A DNA stretch of 41,002 bases from Deltaproteobacteria bacterium SM23_61 (lineage in GTDB: Bacteria; Desulfobacterota; SM23-61). Of the stretch, positions 21,376 to 30,558 are shown piece after piece; the stretch's first letter is position 1, and every line of letters starts with the position of its first letter. The DNA is taken from NCBI GenBank assembly GCA_001304105.1, contig LJUR01000010.1, positions 1 through 41,002 of the forward strand, read 5' to 3'. The position numbers and the translations under genes were made by a program. Below the pieces are notes generated by a model that worked only from the letters and a program-made list of their open reading frames with translations, was not told the DNA's origin and did no database searches.

Positions 21376-21993
21376 CTAACGTCTTTTCCTGACCGCGGCT
21401 GCCAATCCCAAAATTCCCGCACCCAGGAGAAGAAGGGAGGCGGGTTCGGGAACCGCTTGATTTACGGTCAAATCCACCTGTGTTTTGTCGTGAACAAAAT
21501 GGCACCCATAGCCAACCCAGAACCTATCCTGGCCCAGAAAGCTGTCCAGGGTTACATTGCTAAGGCTTCCTGCATCCCCGCCGTTATAGAGAAGTTTATT
21601 GTTCAAGATGTCCAGGGTGAGGGTAAAATATACGTTTTGCGGGACGTCATAACTGGCTACCATGACGGAATCGCTGTGAGGGGAGGCCAAAAAAGAAAGG
21701 AAGATATCGATGGGATGACCGTTCGTACTATCTCCGTGGCCGAATAGAGTGATCAAGAAAGAATCGACTGAATTCTTGTAAGCGTCATATTCAAATACAG
21801 TCCCGCCGACATAAGTCCCTCGAGTGGTAGAATCAGGAAAATAGAGCTTTACCCAGTATTCCGGGTCAGTTCCATTATTATCGATGGTAGTGGTAACAGC
21901 TTTAAAGTCTTGATATCCCAGCGTAGCTGCTTGGGCTGACTGGAAGGATAAAACCAGCATGAAGGCCAAAAGGGGAACGGCGAACTTTTTCAT
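21376..21993 (-). CDS. PEP-CTERM sorting-domain exported protein
   Basis: A 205-residue surface or exopolysaccharide-associated protein. The signal peptide MKKFAVPLLAFMLVLSFQSAQA is followed by a beta-rich body of about 155 residues. The C-terminus VPEPASLLLLGAGILGLAAA ending in RKRR is a complete PEP-CTERM signal, which is cleaved by an exosortase (EpsH/XrtA type). The body (YWVKLYFPDSTTRGTYVGGT, FEYDAYKNSVDSFLITLFGH) matches no family I know. No exosortase gene is in the window. A sigma-54 promoter stands 62 bases upstream and a hairpin terminator downstream, so it is a single-gene unit. The start MKKFAVP has AGGAGAAAAGATCC as ribosome site. Confidence 0.9.
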   Translation of the reverse strand: MKKFAVPLLAFMLVLSFQSAQAATLGYQDFKAVTTTIDNNGTDPEYWVKLYFPDSTTRGTYVGGTVFEYDAYKNSVDSFLITLFGHGDSTNGHPIDIFLSFLASPHSDSVMVASYDVPQNVYFTLTLDILNNKLLYNGGDAGSLSNVTLDSFLGQDRFWVGYGCHFVHDKTQVDLTVNQAVPEPASLLLLGAGILGLAAAVRKRR

Positions 21994-22054
21994 GGATCTT
22001 TTCTCCTTAGTGCATTCGTTAATCGATCATCGCTTCAAATTTTAACCTTAAAAT

Positions 22055-22071
22055 AAGCAAACCCGATGCCA
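22055..22071 (-). promoter_or_regulatory. Sigma-54 promoter of the PEP-CTERM gene
   Basis: On the minus strand TGGCATCGGGTTTGCTT fits TGGCAN-N5-TTGC, with GG and GC ten bases apart. It would start RNA about 50 bases before the ATG at 21993. Upstream of it lies an AT-rich stretch (about 22080-22270) suited to activator or IHF binding. PEP-CTERM genes in other bacteria are known to be controlled by RpoN with PrsK/PrsR-type regulators. Confidence 0.7.
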
Positions 22072-22338
22072 CCCTGTTTCGGCGCGGATTTTTACCCCGA
22101 GAAAACACACAGTTGATTGATATATTTATCTTTTTTATTTGTCCGGGAATAATATATATAGATACGGAAATTAATAAAAATTGTAAATATTTTTGACGAT
22201 TTGAAGACCCACCTTCTCTTTTATAAAAAAATAGTAAAAAATATGAGCCCTTAAAACAATAAATAAAGGATATCCATTATGGAAAATATTCCGACAGATT
22301 TCACAGAGCTATGGCCTTTTTTTTATGATTCCCCGGGC

Positions 22339-22368
22339 TTGCCTGCGCAGGGTGAACCGTATTAGTAT
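22339..22368 (+). promoter_or_regulatory. Possible sigma-70-type promoter of pgi
   Basis: TTGCCT, an 18-base spacer and TAGTAT lie 32 bases before ATG 22401. The match is moderate. The rest of 22080-22320 is AT-rich with no gene. Confidence 0.4.
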
Positions 22369-22400
22369 GATACCAACAGGGGGCGCGGGAGGACCCGGCT

Positions 22401-24071
22401 ATGCTGAAGAAGATCGAACCACCGAAGACCAAGGCCTGGCGAAACCTGACCGACCATTTTAAAAAGATGAAAAACGTTCAGATGAAAGACCTCTTTGCCG
22501 ACGACCCCCGGCGCTTTGAGAAATTTTCCCTCCGCTTCCAGGACATCCTTTTGGACTACTCCAAAAACCGGATCACCCCGGAGACGATGAATCTTCTTTT
22601 TTCCCTGGCGGAGGAGGTGGACCTGCGGGACGCCGTGGAGAAGATGTTTACCGGGGACCCGATCAACGAGACGGAAGGGAGGGCGGTGCTCCATGTGGCC
22701 TTGCGGAATCTGAGCAACACTCCCATCTATGCGCAAGGCCGGGATGTGATGCCCGAAGTGAAGGCGGTCCTGGAAAAGATGAGGAACTTTTCCGCGAGGG
22801 TGATTTCAGGGGAATGGAAGGGATATGCCGGGAAAAGGATGACCGATCTGGTGAACATCGGGATCGGCGGCTCGGACCTGGGCCCGTTCATGGTGACCGA
22901 ATGCCTGAAACCCTATGCCCGGGAAGGTTTGAATGTTCATTTCGTCTCCAACGTGGACGGGACCCACATCCGGGAGACCCTGAAACGGCTGGACCCGGAG
23001 ACGACGCTTTTCCTCATCGCTTCCAAGTCCTTCACCACCCAGGAAACCATGGCCAATGCCTTTTCGGCAAGAGACTGGTTCCTGGCCCGGGCCAAGGATC
23101 CGGGGGCCGTGGCCCTTCATTTTGCGGCCCTCTCCACCAACCCGGAGAAAGTAAAGGCCTTTGGGATCCACCCGGACAACATGTTTGTCTTCTGGGACTG
23201 GGTGGGGGGGCGCTACTCCCTGTGGTCGGCCATCGGGTTGTCCATCGCCTGCTATATCGGTTACGAAAATTTCTCCGACCTCCTGCGGGGAGCCCAGGAA
23301 ATGGACCGCCATTTCCGGGAAACCCCCTTCGAGAGAAATATCCCCGTGATCCTGGCCCTGATCGGAATCTGGTACAACAATTTCTTCGGGGCGGAGACCG
23401 AAGCCATTCTTCCCTACGACCAGTACATGCACCGCTTTCCGGCCTATTTCCAGCAGGGGAACATGGAGAGCAACGGAAAATCCGTCGATCGCAAGGGCCA
23501 GAAGGTGCCCTACCAGACGGGTCCGATCATCTGGGGAGAACCGGGGACCAACGGTCAGCACGCCTTCTATCAACTGATTCACCAGGGGACCAAGCTCATC
23601 CCCGCCGATTTTTTGGCCCCGGCGATCAGCCACAACCCGCTGGGGGAACATCACGCCCTTCTTCTCTCCAACTTTTTCGCCCAGGCCGAAGCCCTCATGC
23701 GGGGGAAGAGCAGGGGAGAAGTGATCGAAGAATTACGGAGAGAGGGGAAGGATGAGAAGGAGATCGAAAGACTCTGGCCCTACCGGGTCTTCGAGGGAAA
23801 CCGGCCGAGCAATTCCATCCTCTTCAAAAAATTGACCCCCCGGGTCCTGGGAAGCCTCATCGCCATGTACGAGCACAAAATCTTCGTTCAGGGGGTCATC
23901 TGGAACATCTTCAGCTTCGACCAGTGGGGCGTGGAGCTGGGCAAACAGCTGGCCGGAAAAATCCTTCCCGAGTTAACGGATGACCGCACGGTTCATTCCC
24001 ATGACCCGTCAACCAACGGGTTGATCAACGCCCTCAAGGAAATGAGGAAAAATGGCAGGGGGAGGGAGTAA
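22401..24071 (+). CDS. pgi: Glucose-6-phosphate isomerase
   Basis: A 556-residue cytoplasmic enzyme interconverting glucose-6-phosphate and fructose-6-phosphate. It has the sugar-phosphate site [28 protein letters not shown], the active-site region [15 protein letters not shown], and PGI signatures including [19 protein letters not shown] and [12 protein letters not shown]. The length and order match the E. coli-type enzyme. GGGAGGACCCGGCT gives a good ribosome site before ATG 22401. The 3' end overlaps the next gene by 20 bases, indicating coupling with the membrane sulfatase. Confidence 0.97.
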   Translation: MLKKIEPPKTKAWRNLTDHFKKMKNVQMKDLFADDPRRFEKFSLRFQDILLDYSKNRITPETMNLLFSLAEEVDLRDAVEKMFTGDPINETEGRAVLHVALRNLSNTPIYAQGRDVMPEVKAVLEKMRNFSARVISGEWKGYAGKRMTDLVNIGIGGSDLGPFMVTECLKPYAREGLNVHFVSNVDGTHIRETLKRLDPETTLFLIASKSFTTQETMANAFSARDWFLARAKDPGAVALHFAALSTNPEKVKAFGIHPDNMFVFWDWVGGRYSLWSAIGLSIACYIGYENFSDLLRGAQEMDRHFRETPFERNIPVILALIGIWYNNFFGAETEAILPYDQYMHRFPAYFQQGNMESNGKSVDRKGQKVPYQTGPIIWGEPGTNGQHAFYQLIHQGTKLIPADFLAPAISHNPLGEHHALLLSNFFAQAEALMRGKSRGEVIEELRREGKDEKEIERLWPYRVFEGNRPSNSILFKKLTPRVLGSLIAMYEHKIFVQGVIWNIFSFDQWGVELGKQLAGKILPELTDDRTVHSHDPSTNGLINALKEMRKNGRGRE

Positions 24072-25863
24072 AATTTCTTCCGAGGAAAAACCGAAAGGGT
24101 GGGTTACCCGCTTCGTTTCCGACAACCGGACGGCCTTTGCCCTGCTGGCGGCTCTGGTAACCCTTGCCCTGGCATACCGGATCCGCCTCACCCATAATTT
24201 ATTCACTTACCCGATCAAGCCCTTTGATTTTTCTCCCGACTCTCATCCCATCCGGTTTGCCCTGGGCTATGGGTATTCCGATCTGTCCTTGATCCTGACC
24301 TGTTTTTTGCTTTTCCTGCTCCTCTCCCAGGGGCGCTTTCTGCTGAAGGGCCGGGGGGTCTTCGTCTTTTTTCAGGTTGCGGGGCTGGTTGTCCTCCACC
24401 TGGTCCTGGCCTGTCTCCTGTTCCTTCACCTGGGCCATTTCCGCTTTCTCTTTGACGCCCAGACCGGGTTCGATTTCGGGGTGATCCTGGAGTCGGTGTA
24501 CAGCGTCTCGACTTTTGACATCCTGAAATTTCTGGAGATCCAGGACTGGGTGTTCCTCCTCCTTCCCCTGGGGGTCTTCTGGGCGGTTTGGCTGGTTCCC
24601 CCTGGGGCACGGGCCTGGGTCGGGAAAAGTTGCCTGGCCGCCGTGGTTCTCTGGGGAGCTTTCTCCCTCCTGGTTTCACCGGGAGAGAAGAAGGGAGTTC
24701 CAACGGAGCTCCGGGTGAACCCCAGCATTTTCTTCGGTTCCGACATGGCCGAGTATTTGAGGAGGTCCTCGACCCAATATGGAACGGTGGTCAAGGGGAC
24801 GGAAACGGGTTCGGGGATCAAACTCACCGGGCCGCTCTACGCCCACTCGATCCGGGGGGTGAAAACCCTTCCTCCTCCCGCCCGCCGTCCCTGGAATGTG
24901 GTCTTCCTGGTCCTTGAGTCCGTGGGGACCCGCTACATGCTGAGGGGCTCCGACGGGAGTCCGGTCCCCATGCCCTTCCTGAATCAGATGGCCAAGGAGG
25001 GTTGGTTCCTGAAGAATCATTACAGCCCCTCCAACGTGAGCACCAAGGCGCTGTTTTCCATCCTCAGCGGCCTCTACGATTTTTTCAGCCGGGCATCCCT
25101 GGGAGTGCGACCGGACGCCCAGATTCCTTCTCTCTCCAGTTTCCTGGGCCCGAAATACGACTCCTTCCTCGTTACTCCGTCCTCTTATGCCTGGTACTTT
25201 CCGCTTCCGTTCTTGAAGAACGGGGGGTTCCGGGAGATGCATACCTACGAAAACCTGGCCTTCAAGATCCGGGAAGAACTGAGCACCCTGGGCCGGTACA
25301 TCGCCCGGGATGAAATCCAGACCGTGGATTTTTTCCTCCGGCGAATCAGCAGGGCGCGGGAACCCTTCCTGGGGGTGTACGTGAGCTTTGTGGCCCATTT
25401 CCCCTACTTCGACTACGGGCCCGAGTACCGCATCGTGGAGAATGACGGGAAATCGATCAGCCGCTACCTTAACAACCTGTGCCTCCTGGACCGGATGGTG
25501 CGGCGGATCTTCGAGCACCTGAAGGAACAGGGCCTGCTGGAGAGAACCCTCCTGGTCATCGTGGGCGACCACGGCCAGGCTTTCGGGCAGCACCGTCCGG
25601 ACAATTATCTGCACTACCGTTACAGCTACAACGTGAACCTGGAAGCCCCGGTGATCTTCCGCCAGCCGGCCCTCTTCAAACCGAAGGTTTTCCGGGTCCC
25701 CACCAACCATGCCGATATTTTTGGACGGCGAGTCCTTATTCCAGCGGAAGCTGAGCCGGAAGTACCTCTTCTTTTACGGGCAGGAAGAGAGTATCTCCTC
25801 GCTGAGTACGGAGGGGATCAAGGTTCAGGTTTCCCTGAAGAAGGAACGGTGCTGGGCTTTTGA
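24052..25863 (+). CDS. Membrane sulfatase / LTA synthase-like phosphotransferase, frame-disrupted near its 3' end
   Basis: The protein has an N-terminal set of about five membrane segments (for example [17 protein letters not shown] and [19 protein letters not shown]), then a periplasmic sulfatase-fold domain from about residue 280. [14 protein letters not shown] holds the nucleophile threonine, [20 protein letters not shown] follows, and the metal-binding [11 protein letters not shown] sits near the end. Such enzymes transfer phosphoglycerol or phosphoethanolamine groups, or hydrolyse sulfate esters. After NHADIF the frame turns into unrelated [13 protein letters not shown], while the true continuation [20 protein letters not shown] appears in the next frame (25709-26089). 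One extra T in the T5 run at 25718-25722 would join them. The usual PTLLDLLG-type segment also seems missing. ATG 24052 overlaps pgi. Confidence 0.75.
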   Translation: MAGGGSKISSEEKPKGWVTRFVSDNRTAFALLAALVTLALAYRIRLTHNLFTYPIKPFDFSPDSHPIRFALGYGYSDLSLILTCFLLFLLLSQGRFLLKGRGVFVFFQVAGLVVLHLVLACLLFLHLGHFRFLFDAQTGFDFGVILESVYSVSTFDILKFLEIQDWVFLLLPLGVFWAVWLVPPGARAWVGKSCLAAVVLWGAFSLLVSPGEKKGVPTELRVNPSIFFGSDMAEYLRRSSTQYGTVVKGTETGSGIKLTGPLYAHSIRGVKTLPPPARRPWNVVFLVLESVGTRYMLRGSDGSPVPMPFLNQMAKEGWFLKNHYSPSNVSTKALFSILSGLYDFFSRASLGVRPDAQIPSLSSFLGPKYDSFLVTPSSYAWYFPLPFLKNGGFREMHTYENLAFKIREELSTLGRYIARDEIQTVDFFLRRISRAREPFLGVYVSFVAHFPYFDYGPEYRIVENDGKSISRYLNNLCLLDRMVRRIFEHLKEQGLLERTLLVIVGDHGQAFGQHRPDNYLHYRYSYNVNLEAPVIFRQPALFKPKVFRVPTNHADIFGRRVLIPAEAEPEVPLLLRAGREYLLAEYGGDQGSGFPEEGTVLGF

Positions 25864-26089
25864 CCTGAAGGCCGACCCCGGGGAGAAGAATCCCCTGGGG
25901 TGCAGTCCTTACCAGGCCCAGCTGGAGGCGCTCCGCGGTTTTGTCCGCCACCACGATGCCAGCCTGGCCCGGTACAACGCGGACAACCGGGAAGGGAAAG
26001 ATTTCCAGGGACACCGGCATCCTGGATTGACAGGATCATTCCCTGTGCCGGGAGCGAAAGGAACCGCTAAGGTCGTGTCACGGAAATAA
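25709..26089 (+). pseudogene. Out-of-frame C-terminal part of the membrane sulfatase
   Basis: This frame (+1 relative to the gene at 24052) encodes [20 protein letters not shown] and then [15 protein letters not shown], the ordinary sulfatase C-terminal strand region. It is a continuation, not an independent gene. The last codons (VVSRK, stop) come from the edge of mosaic repeat B, so the native end of the gene has probably been replaced as well. Confidence 0.7.
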
Positions 26090-26632
26090 GCTAACAAAGT
26101 CGAACCCTGGTGCCAGGAGCCGAGAGTCGGACCGCTGCGCTTGCCAAAATAGGCGCTGGTCTCTCTTGGGTCGACGGGGGACTTATTTCGATTCGTCCTG
26201 AAGGGAATATTATTTTGTTCGTTTTATCTCCAAATTCGTTGAAAGCCAAAGAGCTGGTCTTTTCAGAATTTCCTGTGATTTCATGGGCCCGGAAGAAAAG
26301 CCATCTTGCTTGCAATCATGAGGCGCATACCCGCTACGCTTTGCGGATGACCAACAGGCGGTTCATAGAAAGCGGATCTCCCGCCGATGCTTGCTGCGCA
26401 ATATGGCTTTCCTTCCGGGCCCTTGGCAGGCTTTCCTGAAACATTCGATCAACGAATTTGGAGATGACCCTTTTGTTCTTACATGAGCTTATCTCTATGG
26501 GCCAGGGTCTCCTTGCGGATTACAGGGGGAACCCGATTTAATCGGGTTTCCTCCCGCCGATTTTGGCGGCGCCCATCGATCCTCCGCCCGGGCCATGGGA
26601 AAATGATGAACCGAATTTGTGACTCAGGACAT
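26071..26632. repeat. Mosaic repeat, copy B
   Basis: The left 90 bases (GTCGTGTCACGGAAATAAG to GCTTGCCAAAATAGGCG) match 36345-36430. The rest matches 39640-39830, including the shared TTTTGGCGGCGCCCATCGAT, and ends in GACTCAGGACATT, the inverted form of the AGTGTCCTGAGT edge of copy D. A 250-bp MITE-like element is inserted at 26221-26470. No gene lies between the sulfatase remnant and pyk. Confidence 0.7.
26221..26470. mobile_element. 250-bp MITE-like element with TIRs and 8-bp target duplication
   Basis: TTTTGTTC stands directly on both sides (26213-26220 and 26471-26478). The ends are inverted repeats: TCTCCAAATTCGTTGA at 26227-26242 pairs perfectly with 26449-26464, extending to 19 of 22 at the very ends. 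Inside, GGGCCCGGAAGAAAAGCCAT and ATGGCTTTCCTTCCGGGCCC are a second inverted pair, so the whole unit could fold on itself. It has no coding frame. Copy D of the surrounding repeat lacks it, which gives an empty-site comparison. Confidence 0.75.
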
Positions 26633-26664
26633 TAGCGGCTAGCGGAAGAAGCCAAATTGGAAGG

Positions 26665-28101
26665 CTAGCAGGGTTTCCGGTCCAGGTCGATGATCTCCAT
26701 CCGGTTGTTGGCCTGGGGGTGTTTGGCCGAAGGCCCCTCGGTGAGGACGACCAGATTTCCCTGGACCTCATGGTCCTGCATCCATTTGCAGACATAGGCG
26801 TTCCAGTCGTCGGGATGATCCGGCTCGCACATGGGATACACGCCGTAAGAAAACTGGAGGCGCTGACAGGTGGACTCCTGGGTGCTCACCGCGGTGATCC
26901 ATACGGGAAGCCGGAAGCGAGCGATGGACCGGGCCGTGGCCCCGCTGTGGGTCGGAACAAACACGGCGGCCGGGGCGACCCGCTCCAGAGTGGTTTCCAC
27001 GCTCAGGGCAATCAGGTCGGTGAGGCTGATCCGGCCTTTTGGCCCGATTCCCCGGAGGGTTTCCCGGACATAGGAGGGAGGCCGGTAGGGCTCGATGGCG
27101 GCGGCAATCCTGGCCAGCATGGCCACCGATTCTACGGGATACCTGCCCATGGCCGATTCGCCGGATAGCATGACACAGTCGGTGCCGTCCAGAATGGCAT
27201 TGGCCACGTCTGTGGCCTCCGCCCGGGTCGGGCGGCGGTTGTCGGTCATGGATTCCAGCATCTGGGTGGCGGTGATGACCGGCTTGCCCAGCAGTTTGGC
27301 CTTGCGCATGAGCTGCTTCTGCACCAGGGCAATCTGCTCGATGGGGATCTCCACCCCCAAGTCTCCCCGGGCGATCATGATTCCGTCGGCCTGCTCGAGG
27401 ATTTCGTCGATGTTGGCGAGGGCGCGGGAGCGCTCGATCTTGGCGATGATGAAGGGGCTGAACCCGAGGGAGGCGGCGGCCCGGCGGACATTCTGAATGT
27501 CCTCTCCGGATTCGACAAAGGACTGGCTCACCGCGTCCACCCCGTTTTCCAGGGCAAACTGCAGACAGCTCCGGTCGTGGTCGGTGAAGGCGGTAATCCC
27601 CAGGTCGATTCCCGGGAGGTTCAAGCCCTTGCGGGAACGCAGCTCTCCCCCCACGATGACCCGGCATTGCACTTCCCGGGCCATGACGTCCAGGACTTCC
27701 AGCTGGATGAACCCATCGTTGAGGAAGACCAGGTCTCCCGGTTTAACGGAGCGGGGAAGGGTGGAAAAGCTCACCGAGACTCTCCGGGAGTCTCCCGCGA
27801 CCTCTTCGGTGGTGAGGGTGAAAGGTTCTCCGGCCTTCAATTCAACCGGCTCCCGGGCGAACTGGCCGATCCGGATCTTGGGCCCCGGCAGGTCGGCCAT
27901 GATGGCCAGCCGAATCCCGGTGGCCCGGGCCGCCCCGCGGAGATTTTCGATCACCCTTTTGTGGCCCGGGAAATCTCCGTGGGAAAAGTTGAGCCGGGCC
28001 ACGTTCATCCCTGCCCGGATCATCTCCCCCATGGTTTCGGGGGACTCGGATGCCGGGCCGATGGTACAGACGATCTTGGCTTTATGCGTGGGCAGTTTCA
28101 T
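26665..28101 (-). CDS. pyk: Pyruvate kinase
   Basis: A 478-residue glycolytic enzyme that makes ATP and pyruvate from phosphoenolpyruvate and ADP. It has the N-terminal KIVCTIGPASESPETMGEMI, NFSHGD, the substrate loop IMADLPGPKIRIG, the catalytic region IIAKIERSRALANIDEIL, IMIARGDLGVEIP, KPVITATQMLESM, and RAEATDVANAILDGTDCVML with SGESAMGRYPVE. The C-terminal domain contains FVPTHSGATARSIARF. It has the length of the usual type without an extra PEP-utiliser domain. Start ATG 28101. It lies 62 bases downstream of the histidine kinase gene on the same strand, so they may share a transcript. Confidence 0.97.
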   Translation of the reverse strand: MKLPTHKAKIVCTIGPASESPETMGEMIRAGMNVARLNFSHGDFPGHKRVIENLRGAARATGIRLAIMADLPGPKIRIGQFAREPVELKAGEPFTLTTEEVAGDSRRVSVSFSTLPRSVKPGDLVFLNDGFIQLEVLDVMAREVQCRVIVGGELRSRKGLNLPGIDLGITAFTDHDRSCLQFALENGVDAVSQSFVESGEDIQNVRRAAASLGFSPFIIAKIERSRALANIDEILEQADGIMIARGDLGVEIPIEQIALVQKQLMRKAKLLGKPVITATQMLESMTDNRRPTRAEATDVANAILDGTDCVMLSGESAMGRYPVESVAMLARIAAAIEPYRPPSYVRETLRGIGPKGRISLTDLIALSVETTLERVAPAAVFVPTHSGATARSIARFRLPVWITAVSTQESTCQRLQFSYGVYPMCEPDHPDDWNAYVCKWMQDHEVQGNLVVLTEGPSAKHPQANNRMEIIDLDRKPC

Positions 28102-28163
28102 TCTCTCCCCTTGCTTGATTTTTTTCCCGCAGATTTCGGATTCTTCAGGCCAGCCTGCGTTGG

Positions 28164-30272
28164 TCAGAGCCTCCAGGAAGCCTGAAGGGTGGTCCCCCGG
28201 CCCTCGATGGATTCGATGGAAAAGGAGCCCCCCGAAAGTTCCGTCCGTTCCCTCATGCTGGTCAGGCCGAAGCCGCGTCCGGGCCGTTCTTCCGAGCGGA
28301 CCTGCCGGAGATCAAACCCCGACCCGTTGTCTTCGACCCGGAGATAAACCCGCCCCTCTTTTTGCCCCAGGGAAAGGCGAACCCGCGTGGCTTGACTGTG
28401 CTTGGCGATATTGTTCATGGCCTCCTGCAAAACCCTGTAGATGACGGTCTTGAGGGGGGCGGGGACTTCGTTCTCCTGGATCCCGAGGTCTGTTTCGATC
28501 TTGATTCCGGCGTAAATCTTCTGGTATTCCCGGCAGAACCAGGAGAGGGTGGCCAGGATTCCAAGGTCGTCGAGGATGGGCGGCCGAAGGTCAGTCTGCA
28601 TCTGGCGGACTTCCTCGACGGCATTCTGGAGCATGGGAACCATCCCTTCCAAAGGATGGAGGTCGCAGGAAATGGAGTCCTTCTCCATCAGCTGGAGACG
28701 ATTCTCCAGCATGAACTTGAGGGCTGAAAGAGATTGCCCGATCCCGTCGTGAAGCTCCCGGGCGATCCGTTTCCTCTCTTCTTCCTGAACGGAAAGGAGC
28801 TGAACGGAAAGGGCCCGTAGCTCTTCCTGCGACCGCTGGAGCAACGCTTCGGCCCGCTTTCGCTCGGTGATGTCCTGAACGGTACCGATCATGCGGATCG
28901 GACGGCCTCCGTCGTCAAAGGTGACTTCTCCCCGTTCGTGAACGAAACGCTCGGATCCGTCCGGTCTTACGATCCGGTGCTCGATCCCGTAAGGAACAGA
29001 AGGATCAGCCAGGCTCCGGTTGACGGCCTCTTCCACCCCTCCCCGGTCTCCAGGGTGAATGAATGCCAGAAAGGCATCATAGGTGGCCCCGAACTCCTGC
29101 GGAGGAAGGCCGAAGATCCGGTAGACTTCGTCGGACCAACTCAGTTCGTTGGTCTCGATGTTCCAGTGCCAGTTACCCAGGTGGGCGATCCGTTGCGCTT
29201 CGGCCAGGCTCTCATCTTTTTTCCGGGCCGCTTCTTCGGCCGATTTTCGTTCGGTGACGTCGCGGTTGCTGACCCGGTAACCCAGGAATTCCCCTTGCGG
29301 GCTTCTCACCGCCTGGCAGGCATGCTCGATCCAGCGGACCTGGCCGTCCGCTCTCCGGATGCGGAACTGGATATCGTGATGGGAGACGCCCCGCCGACTT
29401 TCGCGGAAATGCTGGTCCCAGACTTCCCGGTCGATGGGCAGGATGACTTCTCTGGTTAAGGATGGATGTTGGATAAACTCCTGGGGGGAGTATCCGGTGA
29501 TTCTTTTGCAGGAAGGGGACACGTACCGTAAGGTTCCGTCGGGGTTGGCCCAGTATTCCCAGTCGTAGTTGAATTCGGCCACTGTCCGGTATTCCAGTTC
29601 GGCCCGACGGAGCGCCTCTTCGGACTGCTTGCGGGCCAGGGCGCTGGCGAAAATCACTCCCACCAGGCGGACCCGCTGGATCAGCTCTTCTGGCCAGTGC
29701 CGCTCGGCGCGGACCGCTCCAAAGGTTACGGCGCCGAAGACGTTTTTCCCCACGGCCAGAGGAATCACCAGGGAAGACAGATTCCGGTACTTCTTCAACT
29801 CCTCCCGATCCTGCGCCGCTTCCTCCGGGAGATCTTCGACCCGCGGAATGACCAGTATCTCGCCCTTCCGCAGCTTTTCGCTGAGCCAGGGAAACTTCTG
29901 ATCGTCAAGGACGGCTGCGGATTCGGGAATTCCCTTCATCCCCCAGAAGTATTTACGGGGAATCCGGGTCCTGTCTCCGGAAAAGATGTACACTCCCCCG
30001 CGGTCAACTCCCAGAAACTCGACGATTTGACGTAATCCCTGTTCGATCTCCTGTTCGATCTGTTCAACCGGAGGATGGACCAGGCGGGTGGAGATTTCCA
30101 AAAGCACCTTTTTGAAACGGATCAATTCTTCGAATTGCCGTTCCTTTTCCCGGAGTTCCTCGACCTCCCGCAGCAACCGGGCATTCTCCCGGGTCAGCTC
30201 CCGAATTTTTTTCTCCGGAGCCTCATCCGGACCTTTTTTGCTTTTCAGCGAAGCTTTTTTCGCTTTCGCCAT
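28164..30272 (-). CDS. Soluble GAF-PAS-PAS sensor histidine kinase (NarL-type HisKA_3)
   Basis: A 702-residue kinase without membrane segments. Residues about 15-55 are a charged coiled coil. A GAF domain follows (about 55-215, FLGVDRGGVYIFSGDRTRIP). Two PAS domains, each ending in a DVTERK/DITERK tail, span about 230-345 and 355-475. The HisKA_3 dimerisation helix has the phospho-acceptor in RIARELHDGIGQSLSALK. The HATPase domain contains REVLQEAMNN-type VLQEAMNNIAKHSQAT and VEDNGSGFD and ends LTSMRERTELSGGSFSIES. It should pair with a LuxR/NarL-type response regulator, but none is adjacent. The signal is unknown, probably cytoplasmic. Confidence 0.92.
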   Translation of the reverse strand: MAKAKKASLKSKKGPDEAPEKKIRELTRENARLLREVEELREKERQFEELIRFKKVLLEISTRLVHPPVEQIEQEIEQGLRQIVEFLGVDRGGVYIFSGDRTRIPRKYFWGMKGIPESAAVLDDQKFPWLSEKLRKGEILVIPRVEDLPEEAAQDREELKKYRNLSSLVIPLAVGKNVFGAVTFGAVRAERHWPEELIQRVRLVGVIFASALARKQSEEALRRAELEYRTVAEFNYDWEYWANPDGTLRYVSPSCKRITGYSPQEFIQHPSLTREVILPIDREVWDQHFRESRRGVSHHDIQFRIRRADGQVRWIEHACQAVRSPQGEFLGYRVSNRDVTERKSAEEAARKKDESLAEAQRIAHLGNWHWNIETNELSWSDEVYRIFGLPPQEFGATYDAFLAFIHPGDRGGVEEAVNRSLADPSVPYGIEHRIVRPDGSERFVHERGEVTFDDGGRPIRMIGTVQDITERKRAEALLQRSQEELRALSVQLLSVQEEERKRIARELHDGIGQSLSALKFMLENRLQLMEKDSISCDLHPLEGMVPMLQNAVEEVRQMQTDLRPPILDDLGILATLSWFCREYQKIYAGIKIETDLGIQENEVPAPLKTVIYRVLQEAMNNIAKHSQATRVRLSLGQKEGRVYLRVEDNGSGFDLRQVRSEERPGRGFGLTSMRERTELSGGSFSIESIEGRGTTLQASWRL

Positions 30273-30324
30273 GAAAAGGCCCCTTTTTTATTATCCCTTC
30301 CGCAAAGCATCCCCCCCACCTTTA

Positions 30325-30498
30325 CCCTGTGGAGTAAACTTCCATACTCCACAGGGCAAGCCCTCCCCCTCGAGGGGGGAGGGGAGGGAGGGGGTGATTT
30401 CTTCCGGTTGCGGCTCTGCCGCGCAGGGGAATAAGACGCCAATATTCCACAGGGCGGGTGCTCCTACCGAATAACGAGTAACCAATAACGAATAACGT
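30325..30498. repeat. Perfect 12-bp hairpin, GC-rich block and heptamer array
   Basis: CCCTGTGGAGTA (30325) and TACTCCACAGGG (30345) form a perfect inverted pair about 55 bases upstream of the kinase start. A CCCTCGAGGGGGGAGGGG block and a 7-bp array AATAACG AGTAACC AATAACG AATAACG (30469-30498) follow. The rest of this 286-base gap is a CTCAAGGCCCGCAGGGCC fragment. No gene is visible. Confidence 0.6.
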
Positions 30499-30558
30499 TT
30501 TTTCAATTTCCATCGCCTCAAGGCCCGCAGGGCCGGTCTGTTTTCCTTCCCCCTTCAA

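Noticed and set aside
26768-27667. 299-codon ORF inside pyk on the same strand, and 282-, 349- and 306-codon ORFs opposite pgi, uvrB and uvrC
   Set aside because: All overlap fully conserved genes and show only R/P/G/H-rich shadow composition.
28415-28752. Small ORFs within the histidine kinase gene
   Set aside because: They are contained in a gene with complete GAF, PAS, HisKA_3 and HATPase domains and have no features of their own.
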